Assembly: GCF_028462125.1 (NCBI RefSeq)
Contig: NZ_CP115467.1
Coordinates: 261,661-325,660 of the forward strand
Reading direction: 5' to 3'
From: Leptospira sp. GIMC2001
Lineage (GTDB): Bacteria > Spirochaetota > Leptospiria > Leptospirales > Leptospiraceae
DNA length: 64,000 nucleotides
This document shows positions 16,463-28,211 of the stretch, one piece after another. The notes under the pieces are model-generated. The model did not search any database, was not told the origin of the DNA, and was given only the letters and a program-made list of their open reading frames with translations. Each line of letters begins with the position of its first letter. The stretch's first letter is position 1. Both the position numbers and the translations under genes were made by a program.

Positions 16463-17506
16463 CTAATCGACAATTAGCATTGCATCGCCATAAGAAAAGA
16501 AAGTAAAATCATTCTCGATCGCTAATTTATACGATTCCATGATTAACTCTGATCCAGCAAAAGCTGAAACCAATAGCAATAGACTACTTTTGGGTAAATG
16601 GAAATTAGTTATTAACCCATCAATTGTGTCGATTGTGTCATCAGGTGTCAAAAATATATCAGTCTCGCCTTCCCATCCAGATCTTATGTCTAAACTGGTT
16701 CTATACATAGCCTCAAGAGAACGAAGTGTTGTTGTTCCCAATGCAATCCTTCTTTCTTTATTTTCTGATGCTAATGAATGAGCAATTGCAGTATCAGGAG
16801 AAATAAATATTTTTTCTTTATGCAATTTTTTTTTAATAATATCTTCGTCGTATATAGGTTGGAAAGTTCCAAATCCGATTTCTAGATGCAAAGGATGAAA
16901 TTGAATTCCTTTCTCAATTAGATTTTTTCGAAGCTCATAAGACATATGTAAGGATGCAGTAGGTGCCGCAATTGAGTTAGCTGCCTTGCCCTCAGAAAAA
17001 ATTGACTGATACCGAATATCATCAATCGGTTCGGATTTTCTTTTAAGATAAGGTGGAATGGGAATATTTCCTTCCTGGTCAAAAAATTCTTCCAATATAG
17101 TAATATTAGATTTTAGCACTATATCCTTTTCTCTTTTTTCGAACACAATGAACTCTAATTTTTGTACGGGTGAAAATAATATATCACCTAACTTTAATTT
17201 TTTAGAATTTCGGACTAAACAATTCCAGTATTGAGAATCTCTCGATTCTATGAAAATAGTTTCATGAATGCGATCCTGATTCTTAGTTTCGAGATAAACT
17301 CTTCTTTTGGATACACGAGTCTCATTATAAAAAATATGATCACTTGGATAAAGCCAATCAGCAATATTTCTAAAATGAGGTGAAATTGTGATTTTTCCCG
17401 ATTTTCTCTGGACAACCATTAATTTACTCTCATCGCGATTCTTGGCCGGGTATTTTGCAATTCGATCATCGGAAAGTGGAAAATCAAAATCTTCTAAATT
17501 TATCAC
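16463..17506 (-). CDS. queA: S-adenosylmethionine:tRNA ribosyltransferase-isomerase
   Basis: About 347 residues. The start FDFPLSDDRIAKYPAKNRDESKLMV is the QueA N-terminal signature. Later come SIAAPTASLHMS, HLEIGFGTFQPI, ALGTTTLRSLEA and TNFHLPKSSLLLLVSAF. It transfers the ribosyl part of SAM to 7-aminomethyl-7-deazaguanine in tRNA to give epoxyqueuosine. The frame is open to a TTG at 17548, but the family length fits the GTG at 17506 (VINLEDFDF), and the longer start would overlap the divergent operon. No clear Shine-Dalgarno box precedes the GTG. Confidence 0.92.
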   Translation of the reverse strand: MINLEDFDFPLSDDRIAKYPAKNRDESKLMVVQRKSGKITISPHFRNIADWLYPSDHIFYNETRVSKRRVYLETKNQDRIHETIFIESRDSQYWNCLVRNSKKLKLGDILFSPVQKLEFIVFEKREKDIVLKSNITILEEFFDQEGNIPIPPYLKRKSEPIDDIRYQSIFSEGKAANSIAAPTASLHMSYELRKNLIEKGIQFHPLHLEIGFGTFQPIYDEDIIKKKLHKEKIFISPDTAIAHSLASENKERRIALGTTTLRSLEAMYRTSLDIRSGWEGETDIFLTPDDTIDTIDGLITNFHLPKSSLLLLVSAFAGSELIMESYKLAIENDFTFFSYGDAMLIVD

Positions 17507-17549
17507 AAGGAAAGCTTGAAAGAGATAGCCAATATTGTCGAGTGGCAAT

Positions 17550-18842
17550 ATGGTTTGGCCAAGGATTCTTACAGCTTTGATTCTGGTTTTATTGCTCGTA
17601 AACGGAGTCTATCGATCGGGTAATTCTACCGATTTCGATGATTATTACCAAGCGTCGAAAAGATTTATAGAAAAATCTGACATCTATGCTTTTGAGGATA
17701 TTGACAGAGCAAGAAGTCAATTTACAAAAATTGAAGATCTTTTTCTTCCCGAAAATTCTGCGATCTTAGATAAGCTAATCAATCAGACTGGCAGTTATAT
17801 TTACCCACCTACGTTTGCTTTTCTTCTCATTCCTCTCGGTTTTCTAGAATATTCGACTGCCTCTCTGATATTTTTTATGATCAACTTCATTGCATTGATT
17901 GGCTCACTATATCTTGCGTACGAACTATACGGTAAAAAATTGTCCCCGACAACTTGGAATTGGTCTTTATTCTTTGGGTTACTGATTAACTTTCGATTCT
18001 TAGAAAATCATACAAATAATAACCAAGTTGGTTTTATTTTGATTTTTCTAATACTACTCAGTGTCTGGAGTGACAAAAACTGGTTGAGTGGGATTTTACT
18101 CGCTCTTGCAATCGCAATTAAGTTAACTCCTGCTATATTTCTCGTGTATTTTTTCTGGAAAAAGAAATATAGCGTAATCGCATACACTTCCGTTTTTCTG
18201 GTAGCATGGGCTATCCTTCCAGGATTGTATGACTGGGATCTTAACTTGCGTTATATAGGGAATTGGAATGAGATGGTTCTGCAATCTGCAATGAAGAGCC
18301 CGATCTTTCGCGCTTGGAAAAATAATCAATCCATGATTGCAACATTGGCAAAATATTTTATTCCAATGGCAGATCCAATCAACCAATCTACTTATAAAAT
18401 GCCTTGGCTTGTCTTGGATATGAAAACTGTACAATATGTATTCTATTTTATAGGTTCCATTTTTGGTTTTAGTTTAATTTTTAAAATGTATTCTAGAACT
18501 AGGAAAGTGACAAGTATACAACTTTTGGCAATGCTATTCATACTTTCTGTAATCTTTAGTGGAATATCTTGGATCCATTCATTTACATTCATGCTATTCC
18601 CAATTCTATTTCTCGTAGCTGAGTATATTGATGGCGGTATGTCCAAAATGCAAAAAATACTTTTCTGGTTGGGAATCATTATTTTGAGTATGCCAAATCG
18701 TAACATTGTAGGATCCGAAATCGAATCATTGTTTCTCATGTTATCCTTTATATTGTATGGCTCCGTAATTCTATATATTTTGACTTTTGAATATATGGAC
18801 TATGAGGATTCAACAGACGCAACCTATGAAAGAAAAATATAA
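17550..18842 (+). CDS. GT87-type (DUF2029) membrane glycosyltransferase
   Basis: About 430 residues with around ten membrane helices. After the first helix comes the acidic loop STDFDDYYQASKRF, the GT-C catalytic-Asp position, and later YPPTFAFLLIPLGFL and AIAIKLTPAIFLVYFFWKKKY, both typical of GT87/DUF2029 proteins that use polyprenyl-linked sugars. ATG 17550 has GAG 7 nt upstream; a TTG at 17535 is also in frame. It is the first gene of a plus-strand surface-glycan operon and is encoded divergently from queA. Confidence 0.8.
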   Translation: MVWPRILTALILVLLLVNGVYRSGNSTDFDDYYQASKRFIEKSDIYAFEDIDRARSQFTKIEDLFLPENSAILDKLINQTGSYIYPPTFAFLLIPLGFLEYSTASLIFFMINFIALIGSLYLAYELYGKKLSPTTWNWSLFFGLLINFRFLENHTNNNQVGFILIFLILLSVWSDKNWLSGILLALAIAIKLTPAIFLVYFFWKKKYSVIAYTSVFLVAWAILPGLYDWDLNLRYIGNWNEMVLQSAMKSPIFRAWKNNQSMIATLAKYFIPMADPINQSTYKMPWLVLDMKTVQYVFYFIGSIFGFSLIFKMYSRTRKVTSIQLLAMLFILSVIFSGISWIHSFTFMLFPILFLVAEYIDGGMSKMQKILFWLGIIILSMPNRNIVGSEIESLFLMLSFILYGSVILYILTFEYMDYEDSTDATYERKI

Positions 18843-19971
18843 TTTAGGAGAACAAAAGATTACTGTTGCTGTTGATGCAAGACCTTTTGCCTATGGTATG
18901 ACTGGCAATAGTCGATACTTGTATGAAGTATTGAAAATACTTGGCACAACTAAACCTAATATACAGTTTCTATTATTATCACATAAGCCCATTCATTCAA
19001 TTTTTCGAAATCTATTAGAATATAAGAATATTTCTATAGTATCAGAAAAATCTTTCATACCTGGACCAATTTGGCTGCATTTTGTTTTACCTTTCTATGC
19101 AATAAAGCATAAGGCAAACTTAATCTGGGGTAGCCTTCAATTGCTTCCATTGATATATAAATTTTGTCCCATGATCGTTAACTACCACGATTTGAATTTC
19201 ATTTCTGCTCCGCAAACAATGGCTAGGTGGAACTTTTGGCAACATAGATTGCTTTCTGGAATCACAATTCGAAAAGCTGATTCTATTCTATGTCTATCGC
19301 AAAATACAAAGAATGATATTTCTGCCTTTATTCCAGAAGCTTCAAGTAAGTGTAGAGTTGTCTATCCCGGAGTATCCATAGCGAACAAGAAAATCAAGAA
19401 AACTAAGGGAATAAACTCAAGTGAAATCAAATTCGGTAAATTTATTTTTACTCTCGGGACACTCGAACCAAGAAAAAATATTAAAACTCTCATTCAAGCC
19501 TACCTTGATTTAAAAGTCAAAATTCCAAAATTTCCTCTGAGTCTACTCATTGCTGGACGAGCTGGCTGGGGACTAGAGGGAGAGGAACTCTTAACTACTT
19601 TGAGAAGCGGAGCTCTTGAGTCCAAAAATGTCTATTTCATTGAGAATCCTAGCGATACTGTTTTGGACGAATTGTACAAAAGTTGCAGTGTCTTCGCCTT
19701 TCCATCGCTACATGAAGGTTTTGGGCTACCTCTACTGGAAGCAATGAAAGAAAATAAAAATTGCATCGCATCAGATATCCCGATATTCAAAGAAATTCTT
19801 TCTCCAAATTACGATATTTTAGTTCCACCGCTCAATCAAATGGAATGGACAAATGCTTTAAAATCTTTTCTAAAAAATCCACCCAAACCAAGAAGATGGA
19901 ATAGTAAAGAGTGGACATGGTATGCGACCGCAACAAAGATTGGTGAGGAAATAGAAATTTGCTCAAGATAA
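18826..19971 (+). CDS. GT4-family glycosyltransferase
   Basis: About 381 residues. It has the GT-B fold: N-terminal ITVAVDARPFAYGMTGNSRYLYE, linker VVYPGV, and the nucleotide-sugar half with FTLGTLEPRKNIKTL, LIAGRAGWG and the EX7E motif in FPSLHEGFGLPLLEAM. It acts at the cytoplasmic face on an activated sugar; donor and acceptor are unknown. The start is uncertain: ATG 18826 overlaps the previous gene by 17 nt, and ATG 18802 or TTG 18787 are alternatives without better ribosome sites. Confidence 0.9.
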   Translation: MKEKYNLGEQKITVAVDARPFAYGMTGNSRYLYEVLKILGTTKPNIQFLLLSHKPIHSIFRNLLEYKNISIVSEKSFIPGPIWLHFVLPFYAIKHKANLIWGSLQLLPLIYKFCPMIVNYHDLNFISAPQTMARWNFWQHRLLSGITIRKADSILCLSQNTKNDISAFIPEASSKCRVVYPGVSIANKKIKKTKGINSSEIKFGKFIFTLGTLEPRKNIKTLIQAYLDLKVKIPKFPLSLLIAGRAGWGLEGEELLTTLRSGALESKNVYFIENPSDTVLDELYKSCSVFAFPSLHEGFGLPLLEAMKENKNCIASDIPIFKEILSPNYDILVPPLNQMEWTNALKSFLKNPPKPRRWNSKEWTWYATATKIGEEIEICSR

Positions 19972-20549
19972 TATCTCAATGGTCGGCCGCTCTCGCAGAA
20001 AGAAAAAAATCTCGAATCAGCTCTTGGTTGGGGACTAAATTCTATGATGAAATCAAAACAAATCCTCTTCCAGGGTTTTTCTGGATTGGAATTGTTTTGG
20101 CATTTTTACTTTGGCTTTCCAGCCAAATTCATTACTTATCAGGTTTTCTTGAATGGTTCGTTTATCTATTAGAAATTCCTAAAGTATTAAAATTGCCAAT
20201 ACTTGAGAATAAGGATATCTATAGATACCCCGCCGTTTTAATTTATCTCTATTTATCATTTGCCTTACTTTGGGATATAAGCATGAGACTGCAAAAGTCT
20301 TGGGGTCGGTCTATTTATTTCACATCCGATTGTCTATATATTAAAACAAATGAAGTGCTAGGCTTTCAACTCGAAAAAATCACTCTTCGAAACCAAAATA
20401 TTGTCTGGAAATTAAGGCGAGGCTTTGTACGTGATAAGTTAGGACTCGTTCAATTTCAAATTCGAATCGACAATACGTTAATTGAATCTCCTTACTTTTT
20501 TGGTTCAAAGAATATATCCATCATCAATAAATTTTTGAACAGAGATTAA
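19959..20549 (+). CDS. Unknown membrane protein in glycan operon
   Basis: 196 residues from a TTG that overlaps the GT4 stop by 13 nt. There are two or three membrane segments (FFWIGIVLAFLLWLSS, PAVLIYLYLSFALLWDI), then a soluble C-terminal domain of short beta strands (IYFTSDCLYIKTNEV, FQIRIDNTLIESP) reminiscent of bacterial PH-like domains (inference). It is tightly packed between two glycosyltransferase genes, so it probably belongs to the same pathway. No function assigned. Confidence 0.7.
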   Translation: MLKIISQWSAALAERKKSRISSWLGTKFYDEIKTNPLPGFFWIGIVLAFLLWLSSQIHYLSGFLEWFVYLLEIPKVLKLPILENKDIYRYPAVLIYLYLSFALLWDISMRLQKSWGRSIYFTSDCLYIKTNEVLGFQLEKITLRNQNIVWKLRRGFVRDKLGLVQFQIRIDNTLIESPYFFGSKNISIINKFLNRD

Positions 20550-21911
<1,362 letters not shown>

Positions 21912-21913
21912 TT

Positions 21914-23416
21914 ATGTTATTTAACTCTACACAATTTTTGATATTTTTCGTTGTTGTATTGATCATTGGGAATATTCTCAAGAATAAAACTTGGAAAATA
22001 TTTCTACTTGCAGCAAGTTGCATTTTCTATATGGGATGGCATCCCGCCACTATCTCGTGTAGTGCATTTCGTACTGGTTCTAGTTTAGAATTCTGGATTG
22101 ATAAACTATTCTGTGAATACCATATAAATGCTTATATTATAATATTATTCGCAAGTACTATCGTTGATTTTTTTGCAGCAAGATTGATGAATCGGATCAA
22201 CGAGCCAACTTCAAGACGTAGAATCTATCTTATCGCATCTTTATTAACAAATATTGGAATACTTGCATATTTCAAATATACGAACTTTCTGATTGGTGTC
22301 GTCAATGATGTTTTTCTAAACTCAGAGTCAGTTATATCCAATGTTGATATTATTCTACCTGTTGGAATTTCATTTTATACATTCCAATCCATGAGCTACT
22401 CCATCGATGTTTACAATAGAAGGATAGAGCCTCGAAAGTCATTTCTTGACTTTTGTATGTACATTGCTTTCTTCCCTCAACTCGTTGCAGGACCAATAGT
22501 TCGAGCAGAAACTTTTTTTAGAGATTTAGACAATCGGCTCCCTGTTCTCAAAGAAAATATTGAAGCTGGTTTTTCTTTGATCTTAATCGGTTTTACTAGA
22601 AAAATTGTTTTTGCGGATAATCTTGCTAAGGTGGTAGACTATACCTTTGCAAATTATATGACAATGAATCCCTTAGAAATATGGACGGGGGTAATTGCTT
22701 TCGGTTGGCAGATTTATTTTGATTTCGCTGGTTATACAGACATTGCGATCGGTGTTGCGAGATTGTTTGGTTTTCAATTCGACGCAAATTTTAACTTCCC
22801 AATGGCCGTTAAGAATATTGGGGAACATTGGAGTAAATGGCATATTTCATTTTCAACTTGGATAAGAGATTACATCTTTATTCCGCTAGGTGGTTCAAAA
22901 GGTTCCCCGTTCCTTACCTATCGCAATCTATACATTACATGGTTATTTGCAGGCTTGTGGCACGGGGCAGCCTACCATTATATTGGATGGGGGATCTGGC
23001 AGGCAGTAATGTTAACCGGATTTCGTGAGTATTCTCGAAGCGAAATTGCAACAAAGATCAATGAAAAAGGTGGACTTGCATATGATTTGTTTTGTAGAAT
23101 CTTTACAATGTTCTGTCTCGGATTTGGATTTGCAATGTTTCGAGCAGAGACATTGACAAAAGCTACGGAAATTATGAAGGCCATGTTATTCATTGGCGAT
23201 AGTCCCAATGCAATCAATTCCTATGATAATTATCATTACGGTATTCTACTTATCATCTGTTATACGGCGAGTTATTATTTCTCCAAAAGAAAAATTGCCT
23301 GGGTAACAGAGCATAAGAAGCCTTGGATTTTTCCTGCATTTATCATAGCAAACGTGATGATGATCCTGATTTTTGGAGTCACTGAGAGTCAGAACTTTCT
23401 GTACTTTGCTTTCTAG
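21914..23416 (+). CDS. MBOAT-family O-acyltransferase (AlgI-like)
   Basis: A 500-residue polytopic protein. MBOAT signatures are PVGISFYTFQSMSYSIDVY, FFPQLVAGPIVRA, NIGEHWSKWHISFSTW, IRDYIFIPLGG and the catalytic-His segment FAGLWHGAAYHY. AlgI-like MBOATs move acyl (often acetyl) groups across the inner membrane to a periplasmic partner that modifies a polysaccharide. Here the partner is encoded 8 nt downstream, and the upstream glycosyltransferases presumably build the acceptor. A second MBOAT is encoded at 56698-58326. Confidence 0.93.
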   Translation: MLFNSTQFLIFFVVVLIIGNILKNKTWKIFLLAASCIFYMGWHPATISCSAFRTGSSLEFWIDKLFCEYHINAYIIILFASTIVDFFAARLMNRINEPTSRRRIYLIASLLTNIGILAYFKYTNFLIGVVNDVFLNSESVISNVDIILPVGISFYTFQSMSYSIDVYNRRIEPRKSFLDFCMYIAFFPQLVAGPIVRAETFFRDLDNRLPVLKENIEAGFSLILIGFTRKIVFADNLAKVVDYTFANYMTMNPLEIWTGVIAFGWQIYFDFAGYTDIAIGVARLFGFQFDANFNFPMAVKNIGEHWSKWHISFSTWIRDYIFIPLGGSKGSPFLTYRNLYITWLFAGLWHGAAYHYIGWGIWQAVMLTGFREYSRSEIATKINEKGGLAYDLFCRIFTMFCLGFGFAMFRAETLTKATEIMKAMLFIGDSPNAINSYDNYHYGILLIICYTASYYFSKRKIAWVTEHKKPWIFPAFIIANVMMILIFGVTESQNFLYFAF

Positions 23417-23424
23417 AGGACAAG

Positions 23425-24579
23425 ATGATAGAATATATTAGATTTTTTACAGATAAACGATTATTAAGTTCAATTGTAATATTAGTTTGTTTTGAATTGT
23501 GTCTTCAAGCAGGAGCTTATAAAACTTTACTGAAGAAAAATTCTTATGCAGCAAATGTCAATCGTATAGCAAGTCATGCAGTGAATATGAAATCGGAATT
23601 AGATCCAGACATATTGATTGTCGGCACATCCGTCGCATTCGAAGGTTTGTCGGTTAGAATACTGAATGACAAATTAAAAAGTACGGGGTTAAAAGTTCAG
23701 TCATTAGCAATTCCAGGATCAGAACTAATCGTTCAAGATCAAATATTACGAGAGAATTTGCCAAAATTTCCAAATGTAAAAATTATCCTACATGTAATGG
23801 AAGCTGGAATGCCTTGGGTAGATAGAAACGAGCTCATCCTACCTACCCTGGCTATGCTGTCCGAGATTAACCATATAACATCCATTAAGCGTTCATATGA
23901 ATATGAATATATGGTAAATTGGCAGGATTGGTTCTATCTAATCTTCAAATCAATCGCATATAGGAGAGACTTCAAAGATTTTCTTACTGAACCCCAAGAA
24001 CGCATCAAATTTCTTGGACGAGATTGGAGAGAACCAAATGAGAATCCATGGGACTATGAGAATCCGCATACTGAATCTATAGCAGCATACAACATTAAAT
24101 CTTTGGAAGAGTGCATGCAAAAAACAGGTCCAGAGAATATAGATCCGATACCAGCAGGATCAACGAAGATGCATAAGAAAATGTTGTATGATACATGTGC
24201 CCTTTCGTATGTTACAACGAGTGAGAACGTAGCAACCGAGCGAACAGGAAGATACTTTAGAAGATTGAGCAAAATCTATGAAGCGATTGATAATAAAGAA
24301 ATCAAAATTGTCCATGTTTTTGCACCGTACAGTGAGCTGATATATCATTTTGGAAAAGAAAGAAGAATGCCTTTATGGAAATCGGAACTGAACCGAGTTA
24401 TGGCAGACACAAGAGGCTATCCAGAAGCAAAAATTATAGATCTTGAGAGCTTGCTAGACGGATCTGAGAATGGTAAGTACTGTTTTGATCTTATCCATCT
24501 CAATCGTGATGGAATGGAAAAATTTTCAAATAAACTTGGTGATATTCTAAATCAGCGAATATTAGAAAATTCTTTATGA
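23425..24579 (+). CDS. SGNH-hydrolase-like partner of the MBOAT protein
   Basis: 384 residues. An N-terminal membrane anchor (LLSSIVILVCFELCLQAGA) is followed by a periplasmic domain with an SGNH block I variant ILIVGTSVAFE (S69) and a block V FDLIHLNRDG (D355, H358). It matches the AlgX/AlgJ/DltD-like or DUF1574-like proteins that pair with MBOATs and complete acyl transfer to glycans. A plausible Ser-Asp-His set is present, so it may be active. The stop overlaps the MazG-like gene (ATGA). Confidence 0.82.
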   Translation: MIEYIRFFTDKRLLSSIVILVCFELCLQAGAYKTLLKKNSYAANVNRIASHAVNMKSELDPDILIVGTSVAFEGLSVRILNDKLKSTGLKVQSLAIPGSELIVQDQILRENLPKFPNVKIILHVMEAGMPWVDRNELILPTLAMLSEINHITSIKRSYEYEYMVNWQDWFYLIFKSIAYRRDFKDFLTEPQERIKFLGRDWREPNENPWDYENPHTESIAAYNIKSLEECMQKTGPENIDPIPAGSTKMHKKMLYDTCALSYVTTSENVATERTGRYFRRLSKIYEAIDNKEIKIVHVFAPYSELIYHFGKERRMPLWKSELNRVMADTRGYPEAKIIDLESLLDGSENGKYCFDLIHLNRDGMEKFSNKLGDILNQRILENSL

Positions 24580-24902
24580 CAATAGATGAAGCTCAAAAGC
24601 AAGTAGATGACTATATCCATCAATTTGGAGTTCGGTATTTCTCTGAACTAACAAATCTGGCTATTCTCATGGAAGAGGTGGGCGAGCTATCCAGACATTT
24701 TTCTAGAACGTATGGAGATCAATCTTATAAGTCCTCCGAAGATCCGAACGGATTGCAAAAGGAAATGGGTGACGTGCTGTTTGTACTTATATGTCTAGCT
24801 AATCAAACAGGAACATCTCTTACGGACGCCTTACAACTCACACTCAATAAAAACAAAACCCGCGATAAAGATCGTCACAAGAATAACGAAAAGCTATTGT
24901 AA
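24576..24902 (+). CDS. MazG-like nucleotide pyrophosphohydrolase
   Basis: 108 residues with the all-alpha NTP pyrophosphohydrolase motifs AILMEEVGELSRHF (EExxE) and QKEMGDVLFVLICLAN (ExxD), which bind Mg2+. This is the short single-domain form. It is the last gene of the glycan operon, coupled by ATGA to the SGNH-like gene. Housekeeping of non-canonical nucleotides is the default role; a link to nucleotide-sugar turnover is speculation from position. Confidence 0.88.
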   Translation: MTIDEAQKQVDDYIHQFGVRYFSELTNLAILMEEVGELSRHFSRTYGDQSYKSSEDPNGLQKEMGDVLFVLICLANQTGTSLTDALQLTLNKNKTRDKDRHKNNEKLL

Positions 24903-24938
24903 TAATTGGATGTTTGTCTAAATTATCAGAATTCTCTG

Positions 24939-25580
24939 CTAATTCTCTCGTTTAACGGCTATTAATACAGTATGTACATCTTTCTTAGTATTTTGATTCC
25001 CAAATTCAACATGGAATATTTTTAAATTCGCAAAATTTTGATCGATAAGGTTTTTCTCTAAGCTTTGAAGATTATGGTAATTAAAGAAAACTCGATTCCC
25101 ATTATTGCCAACTTTATATTAGGAAAAATTAGGATCCCCTTCAACAAAACTAATATACAAAAATCCATTTGCATTTAGCAGTTTTGCGGAATTGAAAATC
25201 AATTGATCTGTTTCTTGAGAAGAAAGATAAGGTATACAAAATCCGCAAATCACTGCATCAAACATACTTTCCAATTGATCAATTTTTCTGATATCCATAA
25301 CCGAGAAATTTGCAGTTGGATTGTTGATCTTCGCAAGCTCTATCATGTTCGGAGAAATATCGATCCCATGAATTACAAAATCTTCCCGCTTTGATAATAA
25401 GTATTTTGTAATATTCCCAGGTCCGCATCCAATATCTAGGATCTTTGCTTGAGACTTGGTCAAATTTTCGCAAATAAAATCATAAGTCTCATCATAAATA
25501 GATAAATTCATAAACTTCTCTTGGTACAAATCCGCCATATTGTTCCAAGTTTCGAAAGTTTCTAGATATTTATCTTCCAT
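24939..25580 (-). pseudogene. Class I SAM methyltransferase interrupted by an in-frame stop
   Basis: The first 153 codons encode a methyltransferase N-terminal part (motif I KILDIGCGPGNITKYLL, then GIDISPNMIELAK and DAVICGFCIPYLS), ending at TAA (25119-25121) just after FVEGDPNFS. The same frame then stays open for 59 codons (YKVGNNGNRVFFNYHNL ... VHTVLIAVKREN) to a TAG at 24939. That stretch reads as the normal C-terminal beta strands of this fold, and the total of about 213 residues matches the family. A single nonsense change is the simplest reading; sequencing error or readthrough would be alternatives. It lies convergent to the glycan operon. Confidence 0.8.
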
Positions 25581-25607
25581 AAACTAATATTTACTTTTAA
25601 AATATTA

Positions 25608-28166
25608 TTATACTTTAAAGTATTTTATTTTGTTCTTCAAGCTTTCTGCCATAGAAGCAACTCCATTAGAGTTACCAGTCATTTCCTCAAGTCCTGAGGC
25701 TGTTGATTGAGTGAGTTCATTGATGTTGTAGATTGCTTGTGAGACTTCACCAATAGCATTTTTCTGCTCTTCCATAGCGAGCTTGATTGCTGCTGTGATT
25801 TCATTGAGACCATCCACTTCTTTGTTCACAGCAAGATTGATACCTAGTTGTGAATTCATATGCTCATTTATGTTCTTGGTCATTGTCTCAAAATAATTCA
25901 CACCCTGTAAAATAGTTTGAATGTAACGAGCTGTATCGGAGATAATTTTTGTGCCTTGGTCAATTTCTTCTTCATTGATTTGAATGAGGTTATCAATTTC
26001 TTTTATGCTATCGGCAGTCTTATCTGCAAGTTTTCCGATCTCATCTGCTACGACTGCGAAGCCTTTTCCATATGATCCAGCTCTTGCCGCTTCAATTGCC
26101 GCATTCAGAGCAAGAAGATTGATCTGTTCAGATATAGACGTAATGATCTCGACCACGCTTGTAATTTCTTGGGAGCTCTCACCAATCTTACTGATGGATA
26201 ATTTCATCTTACCAAGGGATGCTTCACCATCCTTACCATCTTGAACAATTAGTCCGACTCTCTTCGCTGCGTCTGACACTTGCTTGCCCATATCTTCAAT
26301 GATATGAGTCATTTCTTCCATTCGATCTCTTAGTGTAAAAACACGACCACTTTGACTCTCTGCTTGGTGATTGACATTGTCGATTCCAGCACCAACTTCT
26401 TCAATAGAAGCGGAAATTTCTTCGGCACTCGCCGCTTGAGTCTGTGCATTCCCTGATAATGAAGTTAGAGCTGCAGTCATCTGCTCTGAAGAGGATGCCA
26501 TATCCTCAGAGACTTCTTGATTGGACTCCAAGATCTCTTTGAATTTGAGAATTAAGCTATTGATACTTTTGTTCAAGGAAGAAATCTCATCTGAGTTGGT
26601 AGCATTTAACTTCTGAGTCAAATCTCCTTTGGTCATTAGCTCGATTGCAGAATTTGCATTACCAAGTGGACGCAGTCTTGTGTTCATAATATATAAAGCA
26701 TAGATTGCAAAAAATATAAGCCCAATAAACACAACTATTGCAATTGTAAATGTTGCTTGTAGTGCTGGTCCTTCTACTGACTCAGCATCGAGCAGAAGTC
26801 CAATCACATATCCATATCGAGAAGAAGTCTTCTTAATAAAAAAGAAAAATTCGTTTCTCCATTTAATCTCAGTTAAAGTATTATCAAATAAATCTTTTAT
26901 TGAACTTGATACAGCCGAATCCTTAAAATCCTGATCAAATTTTTTATCGGGTGCATACATTCTATGCAAACTTGAGTCCACGAGAAATACGAATCCTGAA
27001 TTACCTATCTTTACGTTTCCAACTGCTACGTTCAAATAATCTTCAATTTGAAAAGTCATAGCAATATGACCTATTATTCTATTTTCATCTTTTATAGGAG
27101 TTAATATTAAAATTATTGACTTATTAGAAAGTGGTGATACATAAGAAGGCGTCACAAAAGTCTTAGGTTCGTCTTGCCACTCAAAATAAGCAGTCGCTAG
27201 ATTAAACTCTTTGTAATCGAATCCAATGATATTTCTATTCGTATCAGGAACCGCAGATATACGAACCGATTTTCTTGAAGCATTGGATAAGATCATTATA
27301 TTTTCATTGAATTGGAATATTAGATTTCTTCTAACTGAATCTAAGTAATCTTCTGTATCTTTGATTTTTCCTTTCTTGAGATTCTCAATTATGATAGGAT
27401 TTGCTGCAAGATCTTCTGCATCTTTGACGCGGCTATTGTAGTAATTATCAACAAGTTGAACATTTGCGTCAGCTGCATTCGTTAATTGATTCTGGTATGT
27501 TAATTTTACAGAATCAACTGAAGACTTATAAGAAATCAGAGAAACAATAACTGCAAGCATCAGGACTAAGCATGTTAACAATATTGTGAAAACATATCTT
27601 ACCGAGAGAAATCTAGGGACATCCGTTTGAATATCTTTTGGAAATAAGCCATTTCGTCTAACCTCCGTTACAACACGGTCTGTTGATGCAAAGAATATCA
27701 CGAAATTAAATATAGTAGTGAAGAAAATTATTCCGACCAATAGAAACGCTTGAGAGACAGAAACATCAGCATAAAAATGCATGATCGGAGGAACAAAAAT
27801 CAGAGGTAGTCCCCATCTAATCAAAGAATCGAACCCATGATAGTAAGCCAATCGATCCATTCTGCGGTAAGCTTTTTTATATAACTTTTCTGGAATATCT
27901 GAACCTTTCTCATTTAAATTCATATATTCACGAATAGGCGCGAGAAGAAAATTATTGCTTACGAATAGAATGATGATGGCAATTGCAGTAAAAATTACTG
28001 CAAGGAGAATGAAAATGGGAAGCTGGCTTGCTGAAAAACCAATATAATACAAACATAGAAAAATTGCGATTGGAATGGTAAAACCCAAACCGAAAATGTC
28101 TGTTAGGAGCGAGTACTTGATGAGAAAATTACGATATTTAGGTTTTTCAAACTTTTCGATTGCCAT
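25608..28166 (-). CDS. Methyl-accepting chemotaxis protein with extra N-terminal membrane domain
   Basis: 852 residues. It begins with about four membrane helices (residues 15-165), unlike the usual one or two. A fifth helix ([20 protein letters not shown]) is followed by a periplasmic Cache-like sensor (about 225-460), a further helix ([19 protein letters not shown]), HAMP (about 500-550), and the coiled-coil signalling domain with the conserved hairpin tip [18 protein letters not shown]. The [12 protein letters not shown] stretch follows. No C-terminal CheR-docking pentapeptide is seen (it ends KIKYFKV). It senses an unknown small molecule and signals to CheA/CheW encoded elsewhere. Confidence 0.92.
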   Translation of the reverse strand: MAIEKFEKPKYRNFLIKYSLLTDIFGLGFTIPIAIFLCLYYIGFSASQLPIFILLAVIFTAIAIIILFVSNNFLLAPIREYMNLNEKGSDIPEKLYKKAYRRMDRLAYYHGFDSLIRWGLPLIFVPPIMHFYADVSVSQAFLLVGIIFFTTIFNFVIFFASTDRVVTEVRRNGLFPKDIQTDVPRFLSVRYVFTILLTCLVLMLAVIVSLISYKSSVDSVKLTYQNQLTNAADANVQLVDNYYNSRVKDAEDLAANPIIIENLKKGKIKDTEDYLDSVRRNLIFQFNENIMILSNASRKSVRISAVPDTNRNIIGFDYKEFNLATAYFEWQDEPKTFVTPSYVSPLSNKSIILILTPIKDENRIIGHIAMTFQIEDYLNVAVGNVKIGNSGFVFLVDSSLHRMYAPDKKFDQDFKDSAVSSSIKDLFDNTLTEIKWRNEFFFFIKKTSSRYGYVIGLLLDAESVEGPALQATFTIAIVVFIGLIFFAIYALYIMNTRLRPLGNANSAIELMTKGDLTQKLNATNSDEISSLNKSINSLILKFKEILESNQEVSEDMASSSEQMTAALTSLSGNAQTQAASAEEISASIEEVGAGIDNVNHQAESQSGRVFTLRDRMEEMTHIIEDMGKQVSDAAKRVGLIVQDGKDGEASLGKMKLSISKIGESSQEITSVVEIITSISEQINLLALNAAIEAARAGSYGKGFAVVADEIGKLADKTADSIKEIDNLIQINEEEIDQGTKIISDTARYIQTILQGVNYFETMTKNINEHMNSQLGINLAVNKEVDGLNEITAAIKLAMEEQKNAIGEVSQAIYNINELTQSTASGLEEMTGNSNGVASMAESLKNKIKYFKV

Positions 28167-28211
28167 ATAATATATATCGGCTCTCGGGTATCATCCAGTC
28201 AAGTCAATGAA

